Shown here: piece after piece, positions 1 through 11,700 of the stretch
Position numbering within the stretch: the first letter of the stretch is position 1
Layout: the number at the start of each line of letters is the position of its first letter
NCBI GenBank assembly: GCA_015039465.1
Contig: MU129998.1
Location: 361,793-408,243, forward strand
Reading direction: 5' to 3'
Source of the DNA: Phlegmacium glaucopus
Lineage: Eukaryota; Basidiomycota; Agaricomycetes; Agaricales; Cortinariaceae
DNA: 46,451 nt
Translations under genes and position numbers: made by a program
The notes under the pieces: model-generated
Database searches by the model: none
What the model saw: only the letters and a program-made list of their open reading frames with translations
Told to the model about the DNA's origin: nothing

Positions 1-2652
1 ATGAGAATGAGGAAGGGAAGAGTTTCGTTACCTCTACAACGTCTCGGAAGATGATTCTAATTCATCCAGAATAACATCAAGATCGTCATCTCATTCAAGG
101 GAAAAAAATCACACCTACCAATTTCCTACACTTCCTACAACTAACAGCTCCACATTCTGCCTCATTCTCACATAAAAACAACTCTTGTTCCTCAATTGAC
201 ATGTCAAACACACATTTCCATTCACAAAATGGACATTCTTCCAACCCCTCCAACCCAGCTTGCATGATCTGTTTCTGTTGGTCCAATCTCTCGTAGAGCT
301 CATACAATTTGACAGGGAGAATCCGTTGTAATTCTGAGGGAGAAAAGGAGAGAGAACATGAGGAAGGGTGAATACATGTGAGAGAGGAATTGTGAACGCC
401 TAATCGGGTTGCTGCGTAGGTTGAGATGCAGGTCGAGCAGAAGAGATGAGCTTCGGGGCATTGAACCATTTGGGACTGGGAGGAGGTGGTCAGGTCAGGT
501 TAGGTTAGGATGCGGTGAGGAGGGCTTACGAAGGGGTAGTCGGCGAAACAGCATTGACATTCGATGCTAGTGCCATCGTCTTCTCCATCGTCTTCTTCAT
601 CGTCTACGTTATCCATAACAGCATAGTCAACAATTTTTCCTTCCCTGTAGTCATCCATAACGGCATCCGCGACCGCACCGCCCGCCAACGCACCGTCCAA
701 CCACGCCTTCTCCTCCTCGAATGCCACGTCACCCTGTGGTTTCCTCAATCTAGGCCCACTGAACTGAATCGTATACGGTCTTTCTTGATTTTCTTCCTCA
801 AAAGCCTCCTCATCTGCCAAGATGGAGAGATAGGTTGGTGTGTAGATATTTGCGTGGATTTGGAGTTGACGACAGAGGTAGGATTTTGGAATGTGTGGGA
901 AAGATGTTTGGAGATGATACTGGGGGGAAAAGTCAGAGAGATTTGTCAAGTAGTGGAGTAGAGGGACATACAAGCGCTAGATCGAAGTAGTTAGAACCGC
1001 CTGCAAATGGTCGATCCTTAACCACAGAGTCATTAGGAGCAATTTCCTTCGCTTCGTCTTCTTCACCCTCCACCGTTCTCTTTCTTTTCCCTTTTCTATT
1101 TTGTGGATCCACTCTCGGATAATTCGGATGCTCAAATAGGAGTCGCAATACATGTAATACGACTCCTTGGATTTGTTCTTCTGCAGTTGCTTTCCGTTCT
1201 TCTTCTCCATCTCGTGCTGCTTCCTCTTCGCCACGATCGAGATCCCCATGGAAAATGGAAAAAGTGGGTATATGGGTTTCAATCAATTCTAAGAGGTAGG
1301 CTGGTTCGACGTTGGGTATGACTCCAAGAATTCGATCTCGGGCGATTGAGGCGCGGTCCATGTCTTCGATAGGGGTTGAGTCAAAGTCGGGTATTGAGGC
1401 TGAATCAGGTGAGTTGGTTTCAGTGGGGGTTTGAGGATGTGGATCGGGGTCGGGGGTAGGGGTAGGGCTTCGTCCAGTAACGATAGGCTCGTCATCTATA
1501 GCAGTATGTTGAAGAAGAGTAGACAGTTCATTCTCTTCTTCGACTTCTGTGAGAGGATGAAAGCGTGAGAAGCGAGAGTATGAAGATGAAGGTGTATAAT
1601 GTACCTTTACAACTTTTCGGGAGATGATCCTATAGGTTTAACAAAACCATTTAGCACACAAACCAAGGAGACGAAGAAAATGAAGGAGCGCATACCAACT
1701 TCTGACACCCTCTACAACTAACAACTCCACAACCTCCTGCCTCATTCCCACATACAAACAACTCATCTTCTTCACTCGATGCCTCCAACAGACATGTCCA
1801 TTCACAAAATGGACACATTTCGAACCCCATCAATCCAGTTTGCATGATCTGTCCCAGTTGCTCACAAAGCTCGACTGGGAGGACTCGTTTGAGTTCAGAA
1901 AGGGGGAAGGGGAGGGAGCATGAAGAATAGTGGATACATGTTAGAAAGGAATTTGAATTGCCAAGTTGGGTTACTGCGTAGGTTGAAATACAAGTTGAGC
2001 AGAAGAAGTGAGCTTCGGGGCATTGGGCTATTTTGGACTGGAACAGAGTTAGAAATGGATAGAACGAGGGTGATGAAGGGGGCCTTACAAATGGGTACTC
2101 GACGAAGCAGCATTGGCATTCGATGGCGTCTTCTCTACTGTCCTCTTCATCCTCTTCCACTGGCCACTTATCTTCCTTTTTCTCATATTGTAAATCCACT
2201 TTCAGATCCTCACATAGGAGAGTCAATACAAATCTTGCGACTTGTTCAACAGTCCCTTCTCCGTCTCGTTCAACTGCTGTATCCTCTCCGCCGCCATAGC
2301 CATGAGAAGGAGTGGGCATATAGGTTTGGATCAATCCTAAGACGTGCATTGGATCGACATTGGGCATTATTTCGAGGATTTGAGATAGCACTGTTAACGT
2401 GGGGTCCCCGTCTTCGAGTGACGGACCCAGATTGTCGTCAGGTTCCGATTCTGACCCTGTGACTGCAGAAGCAAGTCCAGCTTTCCCCTTCCCTTTGTCT
2501 CGAGGAATAGGTTCCGAAGATGATGATTCAAGTCCGTTGATGTCCGCTAATGGGGTCGTTTGGAGGGGATGAAACAAGTTCCGCGTTCTGTCTTTTAAGG
2601 CCTTGAAAGGAGATCTGCCTCGAAGGGCTGCCTTCAAGGTTCGTAAACCCAT
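1..2652 (-). CDS. Fused double RBR (RNF216/TRIAD3-like) E3 ubiquitin ligase, 3' end beyond window
   Basis: The gene starts at ATG 2652 and is spliced: exons 2652-2089, 2037-1696, 1629-1605, 1546-972, 919-530, 475-119 and 56-32, then off the left edge. Residues 1-188 carry a CUE-like helix region (PNVDPMHVLGL) and the first RING1 half (IECQCCFVEYPF). Exon 2 completes RING1 and holds an IBR (CPEAHFFC, CPFCEW, CGVVSCRGC). A 25-nt exon ends the IBR with DHLPKSC. Where the intact neighbour continues into Rcat, this gene instead runs in frame into a second N-terminal region (GVIPNVEPAYLLELIE) followed by another RING1 (ECQCCFADYPF) and IBR. I checked the junction codon by codon and it stays open. 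The first module also lacks the roughly 65-residue segment between the CUE-like region and RING1 that both other copies have. RBR ligases pass ubiquitin through the Rcat Cys, so the first module alone should be inactive. A second Rcat, if present, lies outside the window. It could instead be two genes with a missing terminator and start, but no start codon precedes the second module. Confidence 0.72.
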
Positions 2653-2775
2653 GATTCATTTCCTGGGACACGAGTCTCGAAAGGCAGTTCAAAGAGTCGA
2701 TTTTGTTTTTATTTGTCACATCGAGGAAAACACAAGGAAACCCGTCACAAGTGACTGTCTACAGAACAAATCCGG

Positions 2776-5700
2776 TCATCGTCTCTTCCTACCTCGGCCC
2801 TTCAAATTCGGATTCTGAGGAACGGGCGGTGGAACCATCATCGGTTGCGGTTGCATTTGTTGTTGTTGTTGCATTCCCCCTAACGCGAAAGGGTTTCGTA
2901 GCGCCGGGTAGTGAGGTTGTTGTTGCTGCTGCTGATAGTGATATGGTCCTTGACGAACTTGTCCCTGAGGTTGAGGTTGAGGTTGAGGTTGAGGTTGAAG
3001 CTGCATCTGAGGTTGTGGTCTCTGTCTCATCACTCCCTCCCTCTGTCGCTGTCGCTCCAATTCCATCGCCAGCCGAGCTCTCTCCTGCTGTTCCCTCCTA
3101 GCAACAGCCCTCTGATCTCTAACCCATTCCAGTCTTTGTCTGGCTTGATTTTCTTCTTCTGCTAATCTAACTTGTTCAGCCATACGAGCTCGTTCAGCTT
3201 TAGCGTTTGCTGCTGCTGCTGCTACTCTTTTTGGTCGTTGTTGCTGAGGTTGTTGTTCTCCGAGAAGAGCTGCGCGTGCGCGTGTATTTGGAACTTGTTG
3301 TAGTTGCGGTTGTGGTTGTGGTTGCGGTTGTGGTTGCGGTTGCGGTTGCGGATGACGAGCCACCGGATATTGATTAACAGCAACCTGTGGCTGCCGACGT
3401 CGGCCACGAGCTCGTGCATGGGCTCGTGGTGGTTGTGGTTGTGGCGGTGGTGGTATATACTGCTGATAAGCAGGTTGAGCAACTTGCCCCACCATCAGAT
3501 TCGGGAATATCGCAGGATAACCCATAGGAGCAAGAAACGCAGGTGGGATGACACCTTGCACTTGGGCGTTGGGAGCGTTGGGAACTTTGGGAAGATCGAC
3601 TTTGATAGCGGATTCGTCAACGTCTGGGTGATCGCGTTTGTACTTTTCCATTGCTTTTTCGGCCGCTTCTTTTACCTGGTAGATTGGAGCAATATAGGTA
3701 TTGATCACTGAGATGGGGTCGAAGGAGATAAGATCGAGAAAAAAACTCACCTCCTGAGCATGTCGTTCTTCAACTGGTTCCCATAATAAACATTTCTTCG
3801 CATTAGCACTAGTTGATGCGTTTCCAGCAGGTCCCTAGGTTGATATGAGTATATGAAAAGGTTGAATCGTCAAAATGCGACAAAGGATTATATACGCATC
3901 AAGAAAAGTAAAGGACAAGAGAGAAGAGTCACGTGGCTCATAATTCCCAAAAGTGAGGAGGAAAAAGAAACAACAACGAAAAAAGCACCAAACTACTAAC
4001 CTGATTAAAATGATCATAGCCATTTATAACCTGCCGACACACATAACATGATAAAGTGTGACAATTCGGACAGGACATCTTGTTGCACTATGAGAAAGGA
4101 AAGGCTGTGAGTAAAACGGATTTAAGGACGAAAGGAACGAAAGAAGAAATGAACGTACACCTTGTTCTTTGATAAACGCTACACACCAATCCTATCGACT
4201 CAGCTACCAAGGATGGAAGATAAACAGAAAGAATGGACGGACCTTTTTGACATTTAGGACAATTGCGCATTAAAGCTCGAGCTAGTACAAGGTAAGAACA
4301 CGAATAAAGAGCACAAGGAGAAGAAAAACGTACTCATGGCTTCTTCGATTGCGTGTCGTCCGTCGAGATGTTTGTCCTCTTCGACTTCTGATTAGAAGAT
4401 GAAAGGGTTAAAAGAAGAGGATATGAAGGCGAAGAGGGTTTTTGTTACCTTTACAGCTTTTTGGAAGATGATCCTATACACATATCAGCACCGTCCTCTC
4501 TTCAACCGAGGAGGAAAAAAACACATACCAGCTTCTTACACCCCCTACAACTAACAACCCCACAACCCCCATCATCATTCCCACACCTAAACAATTTATC
4601 TTCTTCACTCGACACCTCTAACACGCATTTCCATTCACAAAATGGACATTCTTCCAGCCCTTCCAACCCAGCTTGCATGATCTGTTTCTGTTGTTCCAAT
4701 CTCTCATAAAGCTCATACAATTTGACAGAGAGGATTCGTTTTAATTCGGAGGGGGGAAAGGGAAGAGAACATGAAGACGAGTGGATACATGTGAGAGAGG
4801 AATTGTGAGCACCTAGTTGGGTTGCTGCGTAGGTTGAGATACAGGTTGAGCAGAAGAGGTGAGCTTCGGGGCATTGGACCATTTTGGACTGGGAGGAATG
4901 GTTAGATTAGGTTGGGATGCGGTGAGGAGGGCTTACGAAGGGGTAGTCGGCGAAACAGCATTGGCATTCGATGCCAGTGCCATCATCTTCTTCATCGTCT
5001 GCGTCATCCATAACAGCATGGTCAACAGCTTCTTCCTTATCGTCATCCATAGCGGCGTCGTCTCCATTCCCGCTCCCATGAGCACCACCCGCCAACTCTA
5101 CATCCAACCATGCCTTCTCCTCTTCGAGCGCCACATCACCCTGCGGTTGCCTCAAGGTAGCCCGACAAGATTTAAGGATATAGGGTCTTTGTTTCTGGGC
5201 TCCCTCGTCCTCAAAACGTTTCTCAACTGCTAAAATGGAGAGATGCGTAGGTGCATAGAGATTCTTGTGGATTTGGAATTGACGACGGAGATAGGGCTTT
5301 GGGATTAGTGGGAAGGATGTTTGAAGGTGGTACTGGGAGAGGGGGAAGAGTCAGAGTAGATGGGTAGTGGAGTAAAGGGACATACAAGCGCGAGATCGAA
5401 GTAGTTCGGACCCCCCGGGAATGGTCGATCCACAGTTGAATAGTCGATTTTAGGTTTCTTAGAAACAACCTCTTTCGCTTTTCCTTTTCCTTTCCCTTTA
5501 TTATCTTCATCGTCCGTCACTCTCTTCCCTTTCCCCTTCCCATTTTGTAGTTGCGCTTTCGGATAATTCGGATCTTCGAATAGGAGATGCAATACATGTC
5601 CTACGACTCCTTGGACTTGTTGTTCTACGGTTGCTTCCCGTGCTCCTTCCCCTTCGCCTGCTGTTTCTGCATCCTCACCGCCGCCGTCGTCATGATGCAC

Positions 5701-6390
5701 AGAAAAAGTAGGTAGATGGGTTTCCACCAACGTTAAGAGGTGGGTTGGCTCGACATTAGGTATAATTTCAAGGATTCGAGCTACAGCTGTTGAAGTTGGG
5801 TCTATATCGGGTGTTGGGGGTGTTGGGGGTGGCATAAACGGTTGAGGGTCTGTTTGAGCAGGGATAAGCGGTTGTGGGTCAGCTTGAGCAGGGATATGAG
5901 GTTGTGGGTCAGTTTCGGGAATAATAACGGTCGGAATAACGACAGGTGCATCATCCATGACTCCAATGTCTCGTCCGATAGGAGTGGGAATTAGAACAGG
6001 AGAGGGAGGTTCATGCTCCTCGTCACTTGTTAGGAAGAGAGGGTGATTACGAGCATGAGCGTTAGCAGGCGTATGTTGCTGCTTTGAAGGACCAGCTCCA
6101 GTTCCGGAACCAGAAGCAGATGCGAAAACGGCGGGTGGTGTATCCAACGATCCAGATGGCCTAAGCGTGCCTGAAGTGTTACGTTTCCGTTTTAAAGATG
6201 AGTGACCCAGAAGGACTTGGGTTTGAGAACGACTAGGGGGAGACTTGATATCAGGTTCCGCTTCTGAATCTGTGAGTTCGATGACTGAAGAAGCAAGTCC
6301 ATTAGGGTGTGCCTTTCCTTTCCCTTTCTTTCGAGATTGAATAGGTTCTGGTGATGATTCGATTTCGATAATATCCCCTAGTTGAACCAT
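2776..6390 (-). CDS. RNF216/TRIAD3-like RBR E3 ubiquitin-protein ligase, complete
   Basis: Ten exons read through in frame to about 989 residues: 6390-5386, 5332-4937, 4888-4529, 4473-4449, 4387-4334, 4281-4243, 4178-4159, 4087-4001, 3834-3751 and 3675-2776. A longer frame to 6408 would need TTG, so I chose ATG 6390. Domains in order: a low-complexity N-terminus with three DPQP(H/L/F) decapeptide repeats; a CUE-like segment (PNVEPTHLLTLVETHLP); RING1 (ECQCCFADYPF, CPEAHLFC); IBR (CPFCEW, CGVVSCRGC); the linker HLDGRHAIEEAM; and Rcat (RNCPKCQK, then EQGCNKMSCPNC). The Cys of GCNKM is the expected catalytic residue. The tail keeps the family motif LLWEPVEERH and then about 250 residues rich in Gln/Pro. 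RNF216-type enzymes transfer ubiquitin via an E3~Ub thioester. Only 123 bp separate its stop from the start of the fused paralogue, so the cluster is a tandem expansion. Which substrates it uses cannot be seen. Confidence 0.85.
2795..3480 (-). repeat. Coding PQ/Q microsatellites in the RBR C-terminal tail
   Basis: Runs of six-base GGTTGA/GGTTGC/GGTTGT units at about 2966-3000 and 3295-3352, plus TGT/TGC triplets at 2858-2875, 2917-2938 and 3206-3246, encode (PQ)n, Q-rich and A-rich stretches. They stay in frame, so they look like length-variable coding repeats rather than decay. Confidence 0.7.
5832..5920 (-). repeat. 30-bp coding tandem repeat in RBR N-terminus
   Basis: Nearly three 30-bp units encode the ten-residue motif (A/T)DPQP-x-IPAQ. 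The period is an exact multiple of three, so copy-number change would keep the frame. Confidence 0.7.
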
Positions 6391-6748
6391 TTGGAATGGC
6401 CACAACAAAAGATATCGCGTCTACAACAAGTTTGCTTTTAAATGACTCCTTGCGCGCTGCCGTACGCGTTGGATTCAAATGTCACGATGTGATTATTCGT
6501 CACAGGTCATGTGCTGTATTTCAAATTATCTTATCTCTTGATTAGAATTTATATGCCAGTCATTCCGAAAAAATCGGCCAAATTTGAAGGGTCAGTTTGA
6601 GTTACAAAATCCGGGGCCTTCGCAGGTCGTTTGGAGTATAGTTTAGTTCAGGGTTCGCCAAAAAAGGCAGAGAACCGAACCGAACTGAACATATGTAACG
6701 GAACTGACCTTCAAATTCAAACCCCATCAAACCCAAACTACTTTCACC
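6391..6748. other. Intergenic between divergent genes
   Basis: This 358-bp gap lies between the divergent starts of the RBR gene and an unknown plus-strand gene, so it should hold both promoters. I see no clear TATA box. A short GAACCGAACCGAACTGAAC run near 6673 resembles the sub-terminal repeats of the hAT-like elements further right, but there are no TIRs. Confidence 0.5.
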
Positions 6749-7363
6749 ATGCTTCAGGAACTTCCAACCTCCAACCTGCAGTCTAACGCACAGTCTCAAA
6801 AATCATTCCCCAGTGGTCCATCTAGGGACAATCCACCACGACGCTCAATCGCAGGTGGCTACGTGCTTGATAATGCTACCACTGTCAGCTGGGGCTCTCG
6901 TATCGCCAACCGCCCCCTAGATCCGGCAGTACGGAACGACTCAATCGGTGCTATTTATTACATCAAGCGGAAATTTAGAGCAAACCGATGGGAAGTGAGC
7001 TTTATTATGTTTGGTCCCGAAAGCTATAAGCAGTACATGGTCATGACACAATCAATGCCATTTTTTGGATGGGTGGGGATGGATCCTAAGTTGATAACCC
7101 AATTTGAAGGAGAAACAGAAGCCATTGCCAGGAAGCTCCTTGAGGAGGAAGGTGAGTTTATATGTTTTTATATTCTACTTTACAGTTTTAACAATCGCTT
7201 TGCAGGTATTACTAGTTATGGGTTCAGAAACCATGTCGCATTAGCTTGTACTTCACTCGGACTTTGCGTTACGTTACACTGGCACTCTCATTGTGACCTG
7301 AGAAATAAGTTTACTGTCGCGTCTAGGGAATTTGAGTCACTGGTAAAACTGATGGAACAATGA
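6749..7363 (+). CDS. Hypothetical protein, two exons, unknown function
   Basis: ATG 6749 (context CACCATGC) opens a frame to the stop at 7361-7363. A 54-nt GTGAGT..GCAG stretch at about 7151-7204 reads through in frame but has intron signals; removing it joins ARKLLEEEG to ITSYGFRN and gives about 186 residues. The N-terminus is Ser/Pro/Gln-rich (1-35). The remainder is a mixed globular sequence with YYIKRKFRANRW and QSMPFFGWVGMDP. No signal peptide, TM segment or known motif is recognisable. It runs divergently from the RBR gene. It could be a lineage-specific gene or a relic of a mobile gene, since the sequence downstream is degenerate. Confidence 0.45.
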   Translation: MLQELPTSNLQSNAQSQKSFPSGPSRDNPPRRSIAGGYVLDNATTVSWGSRIANRPLDPAVRNDSIGAIYYIKRKFRANRWEVSFIMFGPESYKQYMVMTQSMPFFGWVGMDPKLITQFEGETEAIARKLLEEEGEFICFYILLYSFNNRFAGITSYGFRNHVALACTSLGLCVTLHWHSHCDLRNKFTVASREFESLVKLMEQ

Positions 7364-8783
7364 ATCCGTGAGTACAAATTCCTTAGGGCTCCTCAAGTTT
7401 GGATCTCGGAAGGCGAAGCTCGGGGGACCATTCCTCACCGTCGTCTATCTAGCTCGACTCTATTCGGACATGTCACGACATGGCGACGCTATCTACGCTA
7501 GTACCTACGATCACGATCGCTGTTGTTACGCCTGCGGGTCCTGATCTCAGCCGAGATAAGATCAACTCTCATCTACCACTTCTGCTCCTCGTGTCTTCCC
7601 TCTTCCACGGCTCAATGACAACCCTCCAGATCGATGTGTGGCAAAGTTCGACACTGCTGTTGCTCTCTTTCAAGGTCAAATTGACTTCAAAGTTCATTGG
7701 AAAGTATTAATCCACTGTATCAACAGACTACAAGACGACAACTTAACCAGCGAGGACGAGACCTCTTCACTGTAATGGCTACCTACGACAGACGTGGCGC
7801 GTGCATGGATGCCTCAACGATGTTCTGGAAGGTTGAGGATTGGGCTGGAAGCCGGAGGGCGGGTTCTATGACACAAGGTAAGTACTGGGCTTTTCTCCAA
7901 TCTAAATTGTAGTCTTACCTTTCTTTCTTCGTCATAACAGCCTCAAATCGTAACTGACACCCATACTACACCCACGTTGATTAATCACCCAATTTCGCGA
8001 GGACCCAGCCGCCCCAACCAGCCGCCCCACGTTCAACCGTCCCGGGAGGTGTTCTTCGTAGTGCATGCCACGGTATGTACAGACCTGCTCGCTACAACAC
8101 TCAGCAACTCGTCTATATCATTAGGGACATACATGCTTACGAGACATTTCTTAACACCTATGACCTCCAGCAGTGCAGTGTTCGACATTGAAGGCATGGG
8201 GTGGCTCGGGAGCGGCGGTGAGGCGGAAGGACGTTCTGCAGGTAAAGTAAGTCATTCGTGTCCTAGTCTCTTGTATTTCGTACTCTCCAGTCTCCATAAT
8301 TCGTCAATAGCCCGACATCGACCCATACGACCACCAGCATGAATCTGACACTCTGCTGACGACATGGATGGGTTTAGGTTGTAAGGAAGCAAGATAAGAC
8401 CAACAGCGCACCAGAAATCCTCAAGTTAACGCGTCGGGAGACTCTGGAACCCTTAGATCGTGTCGATATTGGTCATAATGGTTTATTTTTGCATATGTAA
8501 CCCCAAGTCCGTCCCAAGTCCGACATAGAGATATCAGAGGTTTATAATAGTATGTCGTGAAGTATAAGCATAATCGAAGTACCATTTAAATTGTTTGATA
8601 CATGCATAATTAGAGCCATCCCAAGATCTGCAATCCTTCTACAGCTGTGATGCGACCTATATCGTCAATGTCCAACATCATCGCGTGGAGAGTGTCACGT
8701 ATTTCAGACTTATTGACCAATTCCACTACAGTGAATTTGTAGTATGTCAAATCAAGTGATGAAACTACCAGACAAAAATAAGC
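7364..8783. other. Degenerate or unassigned sequence
   Basis: There are only short open stretches on the plus strand (for example 7480-7710, 7697-7912 and 7977-8342) with shifting frames, and no convincing domain. Codon-like composition between 7380 and 8400 suggests an eroded coding sequence. Past 8450 it is AT-rich and probably the 3' flank of the convergent DUF6535 gene. No product is proposed. Confidence 0.35.
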
Positions 8784-11700
8784 TCAACTGTGTTTCTTGG
8801 AAACGTGTTCCAAGATGAGGAGGCCATACTTGCTTGTATTTGGCATTTTCAAAAGACGGGAAACAGTGTTTAGAGCATCCCCTACTAGTGTCAAATTCTG
8901 ATCTAAATCAATGTGTGTTAGGTTAATCAAGATTGTCAGTGATATAAACTTACTGAAAGCTAGAGACTGGGCAAGGACAGATGCCAGAAAAGATTTGGTT
9001 ACAGAATCACCATCATCAGACTTCAGTATTTGTGTAACAAGCAACAAGTTAGGTCGGAAGGAGATAAGATCAAGAATCTGGTCTGCAAGGGGTGAGAAAC
9101 AATATATCTCTTGCTGGGAAGGCATACCATGCACACAGAGGGTCTTGATGCAATCAAGAGCTGACTGTCGCACATTCAAGTGGGAAGCTTGAAAATTCCC
9201 AATCAATTTCTCTATTCCATTAATAGAAATAAATTGGGTCCTGATATCATCTGGGAAAATGTGAGAATCTGAACATATAACATGCAAGGAAGGCTATACC
9301 ATGCACACAGAGAGTCTTGATGCAACTGAGGGCAGATTTTCGCACACCATCATCAGAATCTTGAAATTTCCCTATTAATCTCTCTATCCCATCATTTGAA
9401 ATAAATTCAGTCCTGATATTATCTGGAAAAACATGAGAACCTGAACATATAACATTCAAGGGAGGCCATACTGTACATGCAGAGTGTCTTGATGCAATTG
9501 AGAGAAGAATTCCGCACATGCCATTCAGAATCTTGAAATCCTCTGATTAATTTCTCTATTCCATCATTTGAAATAAATTCAGCACTGATAATGTCTGGAA
9601 AAACATGAGAATCTAAATATATAACATTCAAGGAAGGAAATACCATGTACACAGAGAGTCTTGATAAAATCAAGGGCAGAATTTCGCACATGCCAGTCAG
9701 AATGTTGAAAATTCCCAATTAATTTCACTATTCCATCATCTGAAATAAATTGGGTTCTGAGATTGTCTGAGAAAATATAAGAATCTGAACATATAACATG
9801 CAAGGAAGGCCATACCATGCTCACAGAGGGTCTTGATACAATCAAGGGCAGAATTTCGCACATCCTCATTGGAATGTTGGAAATTCCCAATTAATTCCAC
9901 TATTCCATCATTTGAAATAAATCCAGTCCTAATATTGTCTGGGAAAAGATGAGAGTCTGAACATATAACATTCAAGGAAGGCAATACCATGCACACACAG
10001 GGTCTTGATGCAATCAAGAGCAGAAGTCCGCACATTCCAGTGGGAATCTTGAAATTTCCCAATTAATTTCACTATTCCATCATTTGAAATAAATTGGGTC
10101 CTGATATCATCTTAGAAAACGTGAGAATCTGAACAAATAACATTCAAGAAAAGCCATACTGTGCATGCAGAGAGTCTTGATGCAATCAAGAGAAGAATTT
10201 CGTACATTCCAGTTGGAATCTTGAAATTTCCCAATTAATTTCTCTATCCCATTATTTGAAATAATTTCAGCTCTGATATTGTCTAGGAAGATGTGAGAAT
10301 ATGAACATATAACATTCAAGGAAGGCCATACCATGCACACACAGGGTCTTGATGAAATCAAGAGCAGAATTTCTCACATCAGGGTCAGAATCTTGAAATT
10401 TCAGGATCAATTCCCCTATTCCATCAGTTGAAATAAATTCTGTCCTGATGTTGTCTGGGAAAATGTGAGAATCTGAACATATAACATTCAAAGAAGGCCA
10501 TACCGTGCACACAGAGGGTCTTGACAAAATCAAGAGCAGATTTTCACACATACCAGTCAGAATGTTGAAAATTCCTAATTAATTTCTCTATTCCATTAAT
10601 AGAAATAAATTTGGTCCTGATATTGTCTGGGAACACATGAAACTCTGAGAAAATAACATGCAAAAAAGGCCATACCATGCACACAGAGGGTCTCAATGCA
10701 GTTGAGGGCAGAATTTCGCACATCCTTGTCAAAATCTTGAAATTTCCCAATTAATTTCACTATTCCATCATTTGAAATAAATTCAGTCCTGATATTATCT
10801 TGGAAAATGTGAGAATATGAACATACAACATTCAAAGATAGCCATACCATGTACACAGAGGGCCTTGATGCAATCAAGAGCAGAATTTCGCACATGCCAG
10901 TCAGAATCTTGAAATTTTCCAATTAATTTCACTATTCCATCATTTGAAATAAATTCTCTCCAGATATTGTCTGGGGAAACATAAGAATCTCAATGAATAA
11001 CATTCAAGGAAGGCCATACCATGCACACAGAGGGTCTCAATGCAATAGAGGGCAGAATTCCGCACACTCCAGTGGGAATCTTGAAATCTCCCTATTAATT
11101 TCACTATTCCATCATTTGAAATAAATTCAGTCCTGATATCGTCTGGGAAAACATAGGAATCTGAACATATAAATTCAAAGAATGCCATACCATGCATGCA
11201 GAGGGTCTTAATGAAATTGAGGGCAGAATTTCGCACATCCTCATTGGAATCTTGAAATTTCCCAATTAATTTCACTATTCCATCATTTGAAATAATTTCA
11301 GCCCTGATATTGTCTGGGAAGATATGAGAATCTGAACATATAACATTCAAGGAAGGCCATACCATGCACACACAGGGTCTTGATGCAATCAAGGGCAGAA
11401 TTTCGCATAGTCACAATGTTGAAATGTCCCAATTAGTTTCACTATTCCATCATTTGAAATAAATTTGGTCCAGATATTGTCTGGGAAAAGGTGAGAATCT
11501 GAATGCATAACATTCAAGGGAGGCTATACCATGCACACAGAGGGTCTTGAAGAAATCAAGGGCTGCATTTCGCACATTCCGGTTGGAATCTTCAAAATTC
11601 CCAATTAAATTCTCTATTCCATTTATAGAAATAAATTGGGTCCTAATATCATCTGGGAAAACATGAGAAGCTGAACATATAACATACAAGGAAAGCCATA

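Noticed and set aside
2703..3711. Long plus-strand frames opposite the RBR C-terminal exon
   Set aside because: They mirror the Gln/Pro-coding repeats on the minus strand and encode only low-complexity V/E/L or W/L runs.
6391..6408. N-terminal extension of the RBR gene
   Set aside because: The extension would need a TTG start; ATG 6390 is the first real start.
6620..6700. Another hAT-like element upstream of the RBR gene
   Set aside because: Only a short GAACCGAACTGAAC run; no TAG(T/G)GATGCC ends and no target duplication.
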